Shown here: positions 19,215 through 25,664 of the stretch, in pieces
Layout: the number at the start of each line of letters is the position of its first letter
Numbering within the stretch: the first letter of the stretch is position 1
NCBI GenBank assembly: GCA_017538995.1
Contig: JAFYHV010000167.1
Span: 1-52,903 of the forward strand
DNA: 52,903 nucleotides
Reading direction: 5' to 3'
Origin: Lachnospiraceae bacterium
GTDB taxonomy: Bacteria; Bacillota; Clostridia; Lachnospirales; Lachnospiraceae
Program-made: the position numbers and the translations under genes
Notes under the pieces: model-generated
Told to the model about the DNA's origin: nothing
Seen by the model: the letters and a program-made list of their open reading frames with translations, nothing else
Databases searched by the model: none

Positions 19215-20169
19215 AGTTAAAACAGAATTAAAAATGATAAGTATGTCAGAAATTGAATCGCAGCAAATTGAATGGCTGTGGTACCCGTATATTCCCTACG
19301 GGAAAATAACAATTATACAAGGAGATCCCGGAGAGGGAAAGACAACTTTGGTGTTGAATCTTGCAGCAAATCTATCCCGAGGTCATTTGTTTGAAGAGGA
19401 AAGTATTTATGATCCGAAGATAATTATTTATCAAACGGCAGAGGATGGTTTGGCAGATACAGTAAAGCCCAGACTGGAAAGTGCCGGAGCAAACTGCAAT
19501 AACATTTTGGTGATAGATGAAAGCGATAAATCTTTATCAATGGTAGATGAAAGAATAGAGGAAGCACTAAAGAACACTAAAGCCAAATTATTAATACTCG
19601 ATCCGATTCAAGCTTACTTGGGAAGCGGTATGGACATGAATCGAGCAAATGAAGCGAGAGATATGACAAAACGATTAAGTGCATTGGCTGAGAAATATAA
19701 ATGTGCCATTGTTCTTGTAGGTCATATGAATAAGGCTTCAGGTAATAAAGCGGCGTATAGAGGAATTGGCTCGATAGATTTCTATGCAGTTGCAAGAAGT
19801 GTTCTTCTTGTTGGAAGAATTGAAGGAGAATCAAATCTTAGAGCTATGGTTCAGATAAAAAACAACCTGGCTGCATTTGGTCATTCAAAAGCATTTCAAC
19901 TTTCTGAAGAAGGCTTCAAGTGGATAGGAGATTATTACATAAGTGCCGACGAAGTTCTCGGAGGAATTGCTCCAAAGGTAAACAAATATGAAAGAGCTAT
20001 AGAACTCTTAAAAGAATTGTCTGACGAAAAGCATATGATACCGAGTAAGGAAATACTTGAAATAGCCAATGAGGAAAAAATCTCTAAAAGAACACTTGAA
20101 AATGCCAAACAATCACTTGGTATAAAAGCAAAAAAGATAAATGATATTTGGTATTGGATTTTAAAATAG
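19207..20169 (+). CDS. RepA-like AAA ATPase (DnaB/RecA-fold helicase)
   Basis: A 320-residue ATPase of the AAA_25/RepA type. Walker A is GDPGEGKTT (residues 39-47) and Walker B is LLILDPIQAYLG (from about 128). A sensor-like segment AIVLVGHMNK follows, as in hexameric RepA helicases, and the C-terminal 60 residues look like a winged helix. Related proteins serve plasmid or element replication. It overlaps the integrase by 8 bp. It could let the excised circle replicate; no separate initiator was seen. Confidence 0.75.
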   Translation: MSEVKTELKMISMSEIESQQIEWLWYPYIPYGKITIIQGDPGEGKTTLVLNLAANLSRGHLFEEESIYDPKIIIYQTAEDGLADTVKPRLESAGANCNNILVIDESDKSLSMVDERIEEALKNTKAKLLILDPIQAYLGSGMDMNRANEARDMTKRLSALAEKYKCAIVLVGHMNKASGNKAAYRGIGSIDFYAVARSVLLVGRIEGESNLRAMVQIKNNLAAFGHSKAFQLSEEGFKWIGDYYISADEVLGGIAPKVNKYERAIELLKELSDEKHMIPSKEILEIANEEKISKRTLENAKQSLGIKAKKINDIWYWILK

Positions 20170-20189
20170 TGAAGCGAATTAATGAAGCA

Positions 20190-20268
20190 CGCAACAATGC
20201 AGGATATAAAGATTTGCACACTTGAAGAATGCAAGGTTGCAAAAGAATAAACTCTTTGCATTGTTGCG
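20190..20268. repeat. 12-bp inverted repeat after the RepA-like gene
   Basis: CGCAACAATGCA (20190-20201) and its perfect complement TGCATTGTTGCG (20257-20268) enclose 55 bp rich in TTGCA/TGCAA words. Being between the ATPase gene and the next start, it is a candidate replication origin or a transcript structure. Confidence 0.5.
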
Positions 20269-20289
20269 GAGTTGAAGAAAGGAAGAAGA

Positions 20290-20523
20290 ATGAAGAATGT
20301 ACAGATTCCCCAGGAATTGTTTATAAAACTTATAGACTTTCATTTATTTGATGAAATTGAAACAGGTGAAGAAATAAAGAAATGCTTGGAAGAAAAAATG
20401 GACAGAATAGTTAAGCATGACATTTATTCTAGGTCGAAAACTGCACCAACTAAAGAGGAAAGAGAAAATGCAAGAAGAGAATATTTGGATCAGGTCGGTA
20501 TGCATCCGGACTTCAGATGGTGA
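20290..20523 (+). CDS. Small conserved element protein
   Basis: A 77-residue basic protein (MKNVQIPQELFIKLIDFHLF... ending GMHPDFRW) of the kind commonly found beside replication and mobilisation genes in Clostridia elements. It is sometimes labelled complexin-like in databases, a name without functional meaning here. The ATG at 20290 is chosen over an upstream in-frame TTG at 20272 because AAAGGA lies 7 bp before it. Function unknown; position suggests a role in replication control or mobilisation. Confidence 0.65.
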   Translation: MKNVQIPQELFIKLIDFHLFDEIETGEEIKKCLEEKMDRIVKHDIYSRSKTAPTKEERENARREYLDQVGMHPDFRW

Positions 20524-20544
20524 AAGTTTCCTTTATAAATATTT

Positions 20545-20687
20545 ACGAGCTGGTGACACCGGCTCGTTATAAAAATACGGCAGAAAGAAATTGCCGCGGA
20601 GCCGCTTACCGATTATGTGGGCGAAGCACCACAAACATAATCGATAACCCCCTATGGATAATGACACTACGCATCATTATCCGGGGG
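20545..20687. other. Putative origin of transfer (oriT)
   Basis: Three inverted repeats lie in the 230-bp gap before the relaxase gene: 20545-20567 (ACGAGC/GCTCGT with an inner GGTG/CACC), 20610-20643 (CGATTATGT/ACATAATCG) and 20656-20682 (GGATAATGA/TCATTATCC). The last is flanked by CCCCC and GGGGG. On the minus strand its loop reads TGCGTAGTG, and TAGTGT runs into the arm. That resembles the nick region of MobV plasmids such as pMV158 (TAGTGTG/TTA). The position directly upstream of mob fits. Confidence 0.55.
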
Positions 20688-20757
20688 CTCTCCGAGGGCT
20701 CTGCGAGGCTATTCTTGTTGTCATCATGTAATTCATACTCAATCAGAAAGGAGCTTT

Positions 20758-21819
20758 ATGATATCGTATTCATTACACTTATCCAACAAGAAGCATGCTC
20801 TTACCTCCACAAAAAAGGTGTCGGGTGCGAGCAAGCATAATCTCCGCCAATACGAAAGTGAAGAATATTGTCGTGACAATATTTATGTGATAGTAGGCGG
20901 AGATAACATTCTTGATGATTTGAAAAAAGCATATCATCAAGAATTTGACGATTGCCTTGCTGAATACAACAAAGGCAAACGTACGGACCGGCAAATAGAT
21001 GATTATTTAAAATACGTTTCAGAGAATGCAAAGAATGATGTGGCAGCGGAGTTAATTATTCAGCTTGGGGATGCAGAATTCTGGAACGATAAAACATTGG
21101 AAACAAAGAAAAAGATGATTCCAATTTTCGAAGATCAGATAAAACATCTCGAAGAATTGGTTCCGGATTTTCGGGTAATATCTGCTGTGGTTCATCTTGA
21201 TGAACACTCTCCACACATTCATGTTATCGGATTACCGATAGGGACCGGTTATAAGAGAGGACTGCAAAAACAGGTTGCAAAGACACGAGTGTTCACGCAA
21301 GAATCGTTAACTGAACTTCAAGATAAAATGCATCAGTATGCAGAGGAACAAATGAATGACCATCCGGAGATTTTCGAAGGAGAAGATCTTAAAGAAATAG
21401 AAAAGGGCAGAAATAATGATTGGTCAAAGGAATACTTTGTTAGGAAAAAAGCAGAGACCCTGGCGATTATGGATATGCAATTATCCGATATGTCGATTGA
21501 AGCAAAAGCGAAAGAAGAAACTATAAAAGAACTTGATGAACAGGTTGAAGAGAAAGTACAAAACCTTGTTCAAAATGAAGCACAAAAAGAGTTTATGCGA
21601 TATGCATTTCTTGAAAATCCTAAGACCTCTTTAGGAAAACTTGTATCCGAGACCTGGAAGAAATTCAAAAAGTGGTGGGATGAACATCGACGGGAAGAGG
21701 TTGAAGTCAAAGCGAGAGAAAGTGTTCTTGGAAAACTTGCCAAGTTCAAGAGCCAGATTGTGGAAGAAAAAAACGAAAGACAATCCCGAGGTAAGCGGAG
21801 GGATGGTTATTCCTTATAG
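20758..21819 (+). CDS. mob: MobV-family relaxase (plasmid recombination/mobilisation protein Mob/Pre)
   Basis: A 353-residue relaxase. The MobV metal-binding motif HLDEHSPHIH has H146, D148, E149, H150, H153 and H155, and the N-terminal KHNLRQYES segment matches motif I. The C-terminal half (about 220-350) is charged and probably coiled. Such enzymes nick oriT and lead single-stranded DNA into a helper's mating channel. GAAAGGAG precedes the start. No coupling protein or secretion genes accompany it, so the element is mobilizable rather than self-transmissible. Confidence 0.85.
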   Translation: MISYSLHLSNKKHALTSTKKVSGASKHNLRQYESEEYCRDNIYVIVGGDNILDDLKKAYHQEFDDCLAEYNKGKRTDRQIDDYLKYVSENAKNDVAAELIIQLGDAEFWNDKTLETKKKMIPIFEDQIKHLEELVPDFRVISAVVHLDEHSPHIHVIGLPIGTGYKRGLQKQVAKTRVFTQESLTELQDKMHQYAEEQMNDHPEIFEGEDLKEIEKGRNNDWSKEYFVRKKAETLAIMDMQLSDMSIEAKAKEETIKELDEQVEEKVQNLVQNEAQKEFMRYAFLENPKTSLGKLVSETWKKFKKWWDEHRREEVEVKARESVLGKLAKFKSQIVEEKNERQSRGKRRDGYSL

Positions 21820-21826
21820 TTGAATG

Positions 21827-21851
21827 AACGGGAGCGTGTCACCCTCCCGTT
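21827..21851 (+). terminator. Weak terminator after mob
   Basis: Stem AACGGGAG/CTCCCGTT (21827-21834 and 21844-21851). The following tract is TGCATAATAAAAA rather than a T-run, so the terminator call is tentative. Confidence 0.4.
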
Positions 21852-22230
21852 TGCATAATAAAAAGGTTTGTATTGGGTTCTTTTTTATGTGGTATAATTC
21901 AATTAACAATATAGGATAATTTTATATATACTTTTATATGCAAATAGAATATAACAGTTATTTTTTTTGTATTTGTTATTTTCTAGCGGGAACTATATAT
22001 GGTAATATAATAAATAGAAAAAAGCATATAAATTCGTTTTTTAAGCGTTTTATTATTTAGGAAAATCGCAATATTTCTAAACAGATTAACTTCCAGGAAA
22101 AGTGATTAAGAGAATACGGAAATAGGTTTTTGGGAAAAGGAACTATCAGGCGGCTGAGTTTGGTTGAACGATGCACCAGTTTTGGAGTATCATTCAGGTT
22201 AAAAGAATTCATCTATGAAGGAAAAGAATT
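21852..22230. other. AT-rich gap between mobilisation module and cargo
   Basis: About 380 bp without a supportable gene. It contains an extended -10 promoter-like site TGGTATAAT at 21890-21898 with only a weak -35. The word ATTTCTAAACAGAT near 22070 recurs as ATTTCTAAATAGAT near 22802, just before the lipoprotein gene, hinting at shared control of the two cargo genes. Base composition is clearly more AT-rich than the mob gene. Confidence 0.45.
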
Positions 22231-22641
22231 ATGGAGGAAAAAAATAAGACTAAAACTCGGGTTTTAATTATTGTTATTGTTTTAATTCTTATTTTTGTTT
22301 TGTTTCTTTTAGGAGTGTTTTCCTTATGGGGAATAATTCATAGTAGAAATAAAATGAATGCGATTTCAATGTATTCGGAATGGTATGAATATGTCAGTCC
22401 TGCATTTGAAAATGTTGAAATCATAAGATGTCAGAAGAACGGCAATACTGTAAAGGTGGAATATAGAAATACTGCAAAAGGTAATTTTGACAGCGAACTA
22501 TATATAAAATTGTCAAATGAGTTTATTAACAATAATCCGAATTACTTTCCTATTAATCTGGGTATAGAGATTATGGAAGCAGACCCACATCCTATAAAGA
22601 CTTTTCTATCTAAACTTAGCAGATTGAAACATATTTTTTGA
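22231..22641 (+). CDS. Membrane-anchored protein of unknown function
   Basis: A 136-residue protein. A short basic cytoplasmic start (MEEKNKTKTR) is followed by one strongly hydrophobic helix (about residues 11-35) and an extracytoplasmic domain of about 100 residues containing YEYVSPAFENVEIIRCQKNG. I do not recognise the family. It lies in the cargo part of the mobile element and is AT-rich. The start is ATG with a weak AAGGAAAAG ribosome binding region. Confidence 0.6.
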   Translation: MEEKNKTKTRVLIIVIVLILIFVLFLLGVFSLWGIIHSRNKMNAISMYSEWYEYVSPAFENVEIIRCQKNGNTVKVEYRNTAKGNFDSELYIKLSNEFINNNPNYFPINLGIEIMEADPHPIKTFLSKLSRLKHIF

Positions 22642-22659
22642 TTCTTTGAGAGGATTTAA

Positions 22660-22764
22660 ATGCCTAATTACAGAAAAACAAAATTAGCTTGCTATCTTGG
22701 TTTTATAACCCAGGCGATAGCGGCGAATTTTCCGTTTATATGTTTTGTATTACTATTTTCTTAA
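22660..22764 (+). pseudogene. Remnant of an MFS transporter (N-terminal 34 residues)
   Basis: A 34-codon frame starting after GAGAGGATTTAA reads MPNYRKTKLACYLGFITQAI and then the beginning of a hydrophobic helix before TAA. The YRKTKLACYLGFITQAI segment strongly resembles the first helix of major facilitator transporters of Clostridia, which run to about 400 residues. The rest of the gene is missing, so this is most likely a deletion remnant with its ribosome binding site intact. Confidence 0.45.
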
Positions 22765-22827
22765 TATTTTACTGAGAATATATAATTATTTGAAATTTCA
22801 GTATTTCTAAATAGATATATCGCAAAT

Positions 22828-24129
22828 ATGAAAAAGATTAATGTTATTATAATTTTCTTATACTTTATAGTTTGCACTGGATGTACACATCAAGCGCCTA
22901 GTGATTATGTGCCAATCGAAGAATATACCAATAAATTAGATTCTACGGAAAATGAAGAAAAGGTTTTAGCGAAATATAAAGAAGCGACAGGATGTGTAGA
23001 TGAAGTTTACAAATTATTTGATATAGGTAGGGATTATCCTATTTTTATCATTGGAAGAGAGAAATACTATATTTATGGAATTGATAACTCAGGTGAAGTA
23101 TTCGAGATAGATTCGCTTCAAAGATTTACCATTCCTGTAGAATATTGCTTGATTGAAGATAAGCCTATAATTATAAAACGTATGTTTTATAAAGATGGAA
23201 GTATAGATGAATTTTGTTACGAAATTAATGAAGACTTATCTATGACTGAAAAGTATCAGGTTTGCTATTATTATTTAAGAAATTCCGATGCTGAAATAAT
23301 AACGGATGATGTTGGAAATAAAAAACTTGAGAAAAAACTTTATCTACATGGATTTAAGCAAGAATGGGATCCGCTTAACTACAAAGAATATATAACCATT
23401 GACGATTCCATAACATATCTAAATAACCTGTTAGGGGATGAAATAGACCAAAATTCATTAAATGAAATATGTAATCGGGCTGTGTTTATTGATCAAAAGG
23501 ATAGTTTATATGATACTTACTTAGTTGATGGTATCCTTTATGCAGATAAAGATAATGAACTATACCTTATCGGTGAAACTGAAGATAACGAACAACGCGT
23601 AGTAGTTAATTATAAAGAAAAAAGTTGTATCATAAATCATTATTTTATAAATAACTATGGAGAATTGCCAGATGCATATTTAAAAGATGCCGATAACGAT
23701 GGTGAGAATGAGATTATAGTGTCGTTTCGAAAGTATTCTGGCAATATTAGAGCCTTTTCTTTTTATGTATGCGATGATGAAAATGGACTCTTTGAAGCAA
23801 TTCCGTTAGATGATTTAGAAAATCGTGTAAACGAGAAGATTAAGTATGATTACGATGAAGATGATGATTCAATAACTTTTTCAATTGGTTCAAAAGAAAA
23901 AGTTACTGTATCAATGCCGGACTATATAAAGGAATACCCATTTACAGGCAAAATATTATATACAGAATGGTATTCATTTGATGTTGGAAATATGACAATG
24001 ACGGTAACACCTCATATATGTTTAGAGAATTCATTACCATATACTCCAATTGATATAGTATTTAATATCGAGTATAAAGAAGGGGAAATAAGTATATTTC
24101 CTGATCGTTTTGAATATATACAACAATAA
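22828..24129 (+). CDS. Lipoprotein of unknown function (mobile element cargo)
   Basis: A 433-residue protein with a type II signal peptide: MKK, a hydrophobic stretch, then a lipobox ending in C19 (VCTGC). The mature part is acidic and beta-rich. A segment DADNDGENEIIVSF (around residue 290) resembles a calcium-binding FG-GAP/EF-type loop. No enzyme motif was recognised. With the preceding membrane protein it would place two surface proteins among the element's cargo. Confidence 0.65.
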   Translation: MKKINVIIIFLYFIVCTGCTHQAPSDYVPIEEYTNKLDSTENEEKVLAKYKEATGCVDEVYKLFDIGRDYPIFIIGREKYYIYGIDNSGEVFEIDSLQRFTIPVEYCLIEDKPIIIKRMFYKDGSIDEFCYEINEDLSMTEKYQVCYYYLRNSDAEIITDDVGNKKLEKKLYLHGFKQEWDPLNYKEYITIDDSITYLNNLLGDEIDQNSLNEICNRAVFIDQKDSLYDTYLVDGILYADKDNELYLIGETEDNEQRVVVNYKEKSCIINHYFINNYGELPDAYLKDADNDGENEIIVSFRKYSGNIRAFSFYVCDDENGLFEAIPLDDLENRVNEKIKYDYDEDDDSITFSIGSKEKVTVSMPDYIKEYPFTGKILYTEWYSFDVGNMTMTVTPHICLENSLPYTPIDIVFNIEYKEGEISIFPDRFEYIQQ

Positions 24130-24278
24130 TAGCATTGGAAAATTTCAGTCTAAATAAATAACATGATGGAAGAATTATCAAATACAGAAAAAAGACTGCA
24201 AAGTACTGAAGAAGAAATGATGTTGTTGAAGAAAGTCATTGATGATTGTTCTTAATTTCTATTTTATTATGGGGGTTT

Positions 24279-25136
24279 ATGGAACTTAAGATTGCTGAAT
24301 ATAAAAGATTTGAAGATATAAAACATGTAAGAGAAGATGGATCAGAGTTTTGGTATGCGAGAGAACTTGCTCCAGCTCTGGAGTATTCAAAATGGGAAAA
24401 TTTCTCAAAGGTTATCGGCAGAGCGATGATAGCATGTGAAAACAGTGGACACAGTGTTTCTGACGATTTTCCTGAGGTCAGGAAAATCGTTGAAGCCGGT
24501 GTGACCTCAAAACCTAAATTGGATTATGAATTAACAAGATATGCTTGTTACCTTATAGTTCAAAACGGGGATCCTAGAAAAGAAGTTATTGCACTTGGAC
24601 AGACGTATTTCGCTATTCAGACATATAGACAAGAAGTTGCAGAGCACTTCAACCAATTGGATGAGGACAGAAGACGTTTAGTAGTTAGAGGCGATATCAA
24701 GCAATGGAATCAATTGTTGGCAGAAACAGCACATGATGCAGGTGTTATTTCAAATGAAGAATTTGCCATTTTTCAGAATGCTGGATATATGGGATTATAT
24801 GGCGGACTAGATGTGGAAGATATTCATGCGAGAAAGGAGCTTGAGGTTGGACAAAAGATTCTCGACTACATGGGTAGTACGGAATTGATTGCAAATTTGT
24901 TCAGAATATCCCAAACGGAAGAGAAGATTCGAAAAGATAATATAAAAGGCGCAGAAGAGGCAACAAGTGTTCATTACAACGTCGGAAAGGAAGTCAGAAC
25001 TGCGATAGAAAAAATTGGAGGAACTATGCCGGAAGATTTGCCCACACCGGAAAAGAGCATCCAGCAAATTGAAAAAGAGCAGATGGAAAGACTTAAAGCA
25101 AAAGCGAAAAATGGAAATATTATGCTTGATGAGTAA
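24279..25136 (+). CDS. dinD: DinD-like DNA-damage-inducible protein
   Basis: A 285-residue protein with a BRO/antirepressor-like N-terminus (EYKRFEDIKHVREDGSEFWYARELAPALEYSKWENF) followed by the conserved DinD central region (LTRYACYLIVQNGDPRKEVI, GYMGLYGG). In E. coli DinD belongs to the SOS regulon and inhibits RecA filament activity. The ATG at 24279 is used; the longer frame from 24246 adds 11 hydrophobic residues and lacks a ribosome binding site. It is the last gene before the right end. No LexA box was confirmed. Confidence 0.8.
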   Translation: MELKIAEYKRFEDIKHVREDGSEFWYARELAPALEYSKWENFSKVIGRAMIACENSGHSVSDDFPEVRKIVEAGVTSKPKLDYELTRYACYLIVQNGDPRKEVIALGQTYFAIQTYRQEVAEHFNQLDEDRRRLVVRGDIKQWNQLLAETAHDAGVISNEEFAIFQNAGYMGLYGGLDVEDIHARKELEVGQKILDYMGSTELIANLFRISQTEEKIRKDNIKGAEEATSVHYNVGKEVRTAIEKIGGTMPEDLPTPEKSIQQIEKEQMERLKAKAKNGNIMLDE

Positions 25137-25170
25137 TAATATAAATTCTGATATCTTATAAATTTGAATT

Positions 25171-25188
25171 GGTACGATTCTGGTACTG
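25171..25188 (+). repeat. Right arm-type integrase repeat
   Basis: GGTAC-N5-TGGTACTG, the same arrangement and orientation as at 16839-16856, about 100 bp inside the right attachment site. Confidence 0.6.
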
Positions 25189-25290
25189 AAAAAATAGAAT
25201 CTGAAAAATAATAGGAATAATATCGCTAGAATGAATAAGAAAAAAGAAAATAATTCATAGTCTATCAAGACGAAACAATATCCTTAAGTT

Positions 25291-25345
25291 CGTGAAGGTG
25301 GTAGAACAGTAGGTTCAGGAAGAGTTGCTACTATTATCGAATAAT
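25291..25345 (+). other. Right attachment site (attR), displaced tuf 3' end
   Basis: These bases encode [17 protein letters not shown] and a stop, identical in protein to the end of EF-Tu. Six bases differ, all synonymous (GGT AGA for GGA CGT, GGA for GGT, ATT for ATC, GAA for GAG). It is read as the original chromosomal tuf end, pushed away from the gene by the insertion. Confidence 0.9.
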
Positions 25346-25383
25346 CGCGTTAGCAACGAGAAGCTTAGATAAGTAATAAAATT

Positions 25384-25422
25384 ACAGCCACTGCAAACTT
25401 GTTTGTATGTGGCTGTTTTTTA
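25384..25422 (+). terminator. Displaced original tuf terminator
   Basis: A long hairpin, ACAGCCAC (25384-25391) with GTGGCTGT (25409-25416), extended inward by TGCAAAC/GTTTGTA, and followed by Ts. It sits 40 bp after the displaced tuf end and presumably ended the tuf transcript before the element inserted. Confidence 0.75.
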
Positions 25423-25452
25423 TTGCTTATCATCAAGCGGCGACTGCCGCGT

Positions 25453-25479
25453 GTTGATAAACGCGAAGCGTTTATCAAC
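25453..25479. repeat. Perfect palindrome, 12-bp stem
   Basis: GTTGATAAACGC (25453-25464), GAA loop, and the exact complement (25468-25479). No T-run follows. It lies in the chromosomal gap behind the element and may be a REP-like unit or transcript stabiliser. Confidence 0.5.
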
Positions 25480-25538
25480 TGGTGCTTCTCGTAGCGAAAA
25501 AAAGCGATTTCGAGTTCGCGCTCATAAGAAGCTTCTCA

Positions 25539-25568
25539 TTGCATTTATGCCCGAAAATGTGCTAAAAT
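25539..25568 (+). promoter_or_regulatory. Probable promoter of the hybrid sensor kinase gene
   Basis: TTGCAT (25539-25544), 18-bp spacer, TAAAAT (25563-25568) with an extended TGC. A two-part hairpin (GCAGG...TGGGA/TCCCA...CCTGC, 25583-25611) lies in the resulting leader. Confidence 0.5.
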
Positions 25569-25664
25569 AAAGCGGTATATGGGCAGGCTGGGAAAATCTC
25601 CCAAATCCTGCTTGTTTTGCATGTAAAAATTCAGTGTGGTTTAGCTTTAGTTTAAGGGGAATAA

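Larger units (their letters stand above)
16698..25345 (+). mobile_element. Integrative mobilizable element inserted in the 3' end of tuf
   Basis: The element is bounded by a 55-bp imperfect direct repeat (16698-16752 and 25291-25345, 49 of 55 identical by eye) made of the end of tuf. Crossover most likely took place in one of two identical 14-bp blocks, giving a length of about 8.6 kb. Inside are repressor, excisionase, tyrosine integrase, RepA-like ATPase, an oriT-like region, MobV relaxase and cargo. No type IV secretion genes are present, so transfer would depend on a helper element. Confidence 0.9.

Noticed and set aside
24163..24255. 30-codon frame between the cargo lipoprotein and dinD
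   Set aside because: It has an ATG and a helical, glutamate-rich translation, but no ribosome binding site, and no recognisable relation to a family. Chance frame or gene remnant cannot be separated.
16752..25290. Prophage
   Set aside because: No capsid, portal, terminase, tail or lysis gene is present; the relaxase and oriT-like site identify a mobilizable element.
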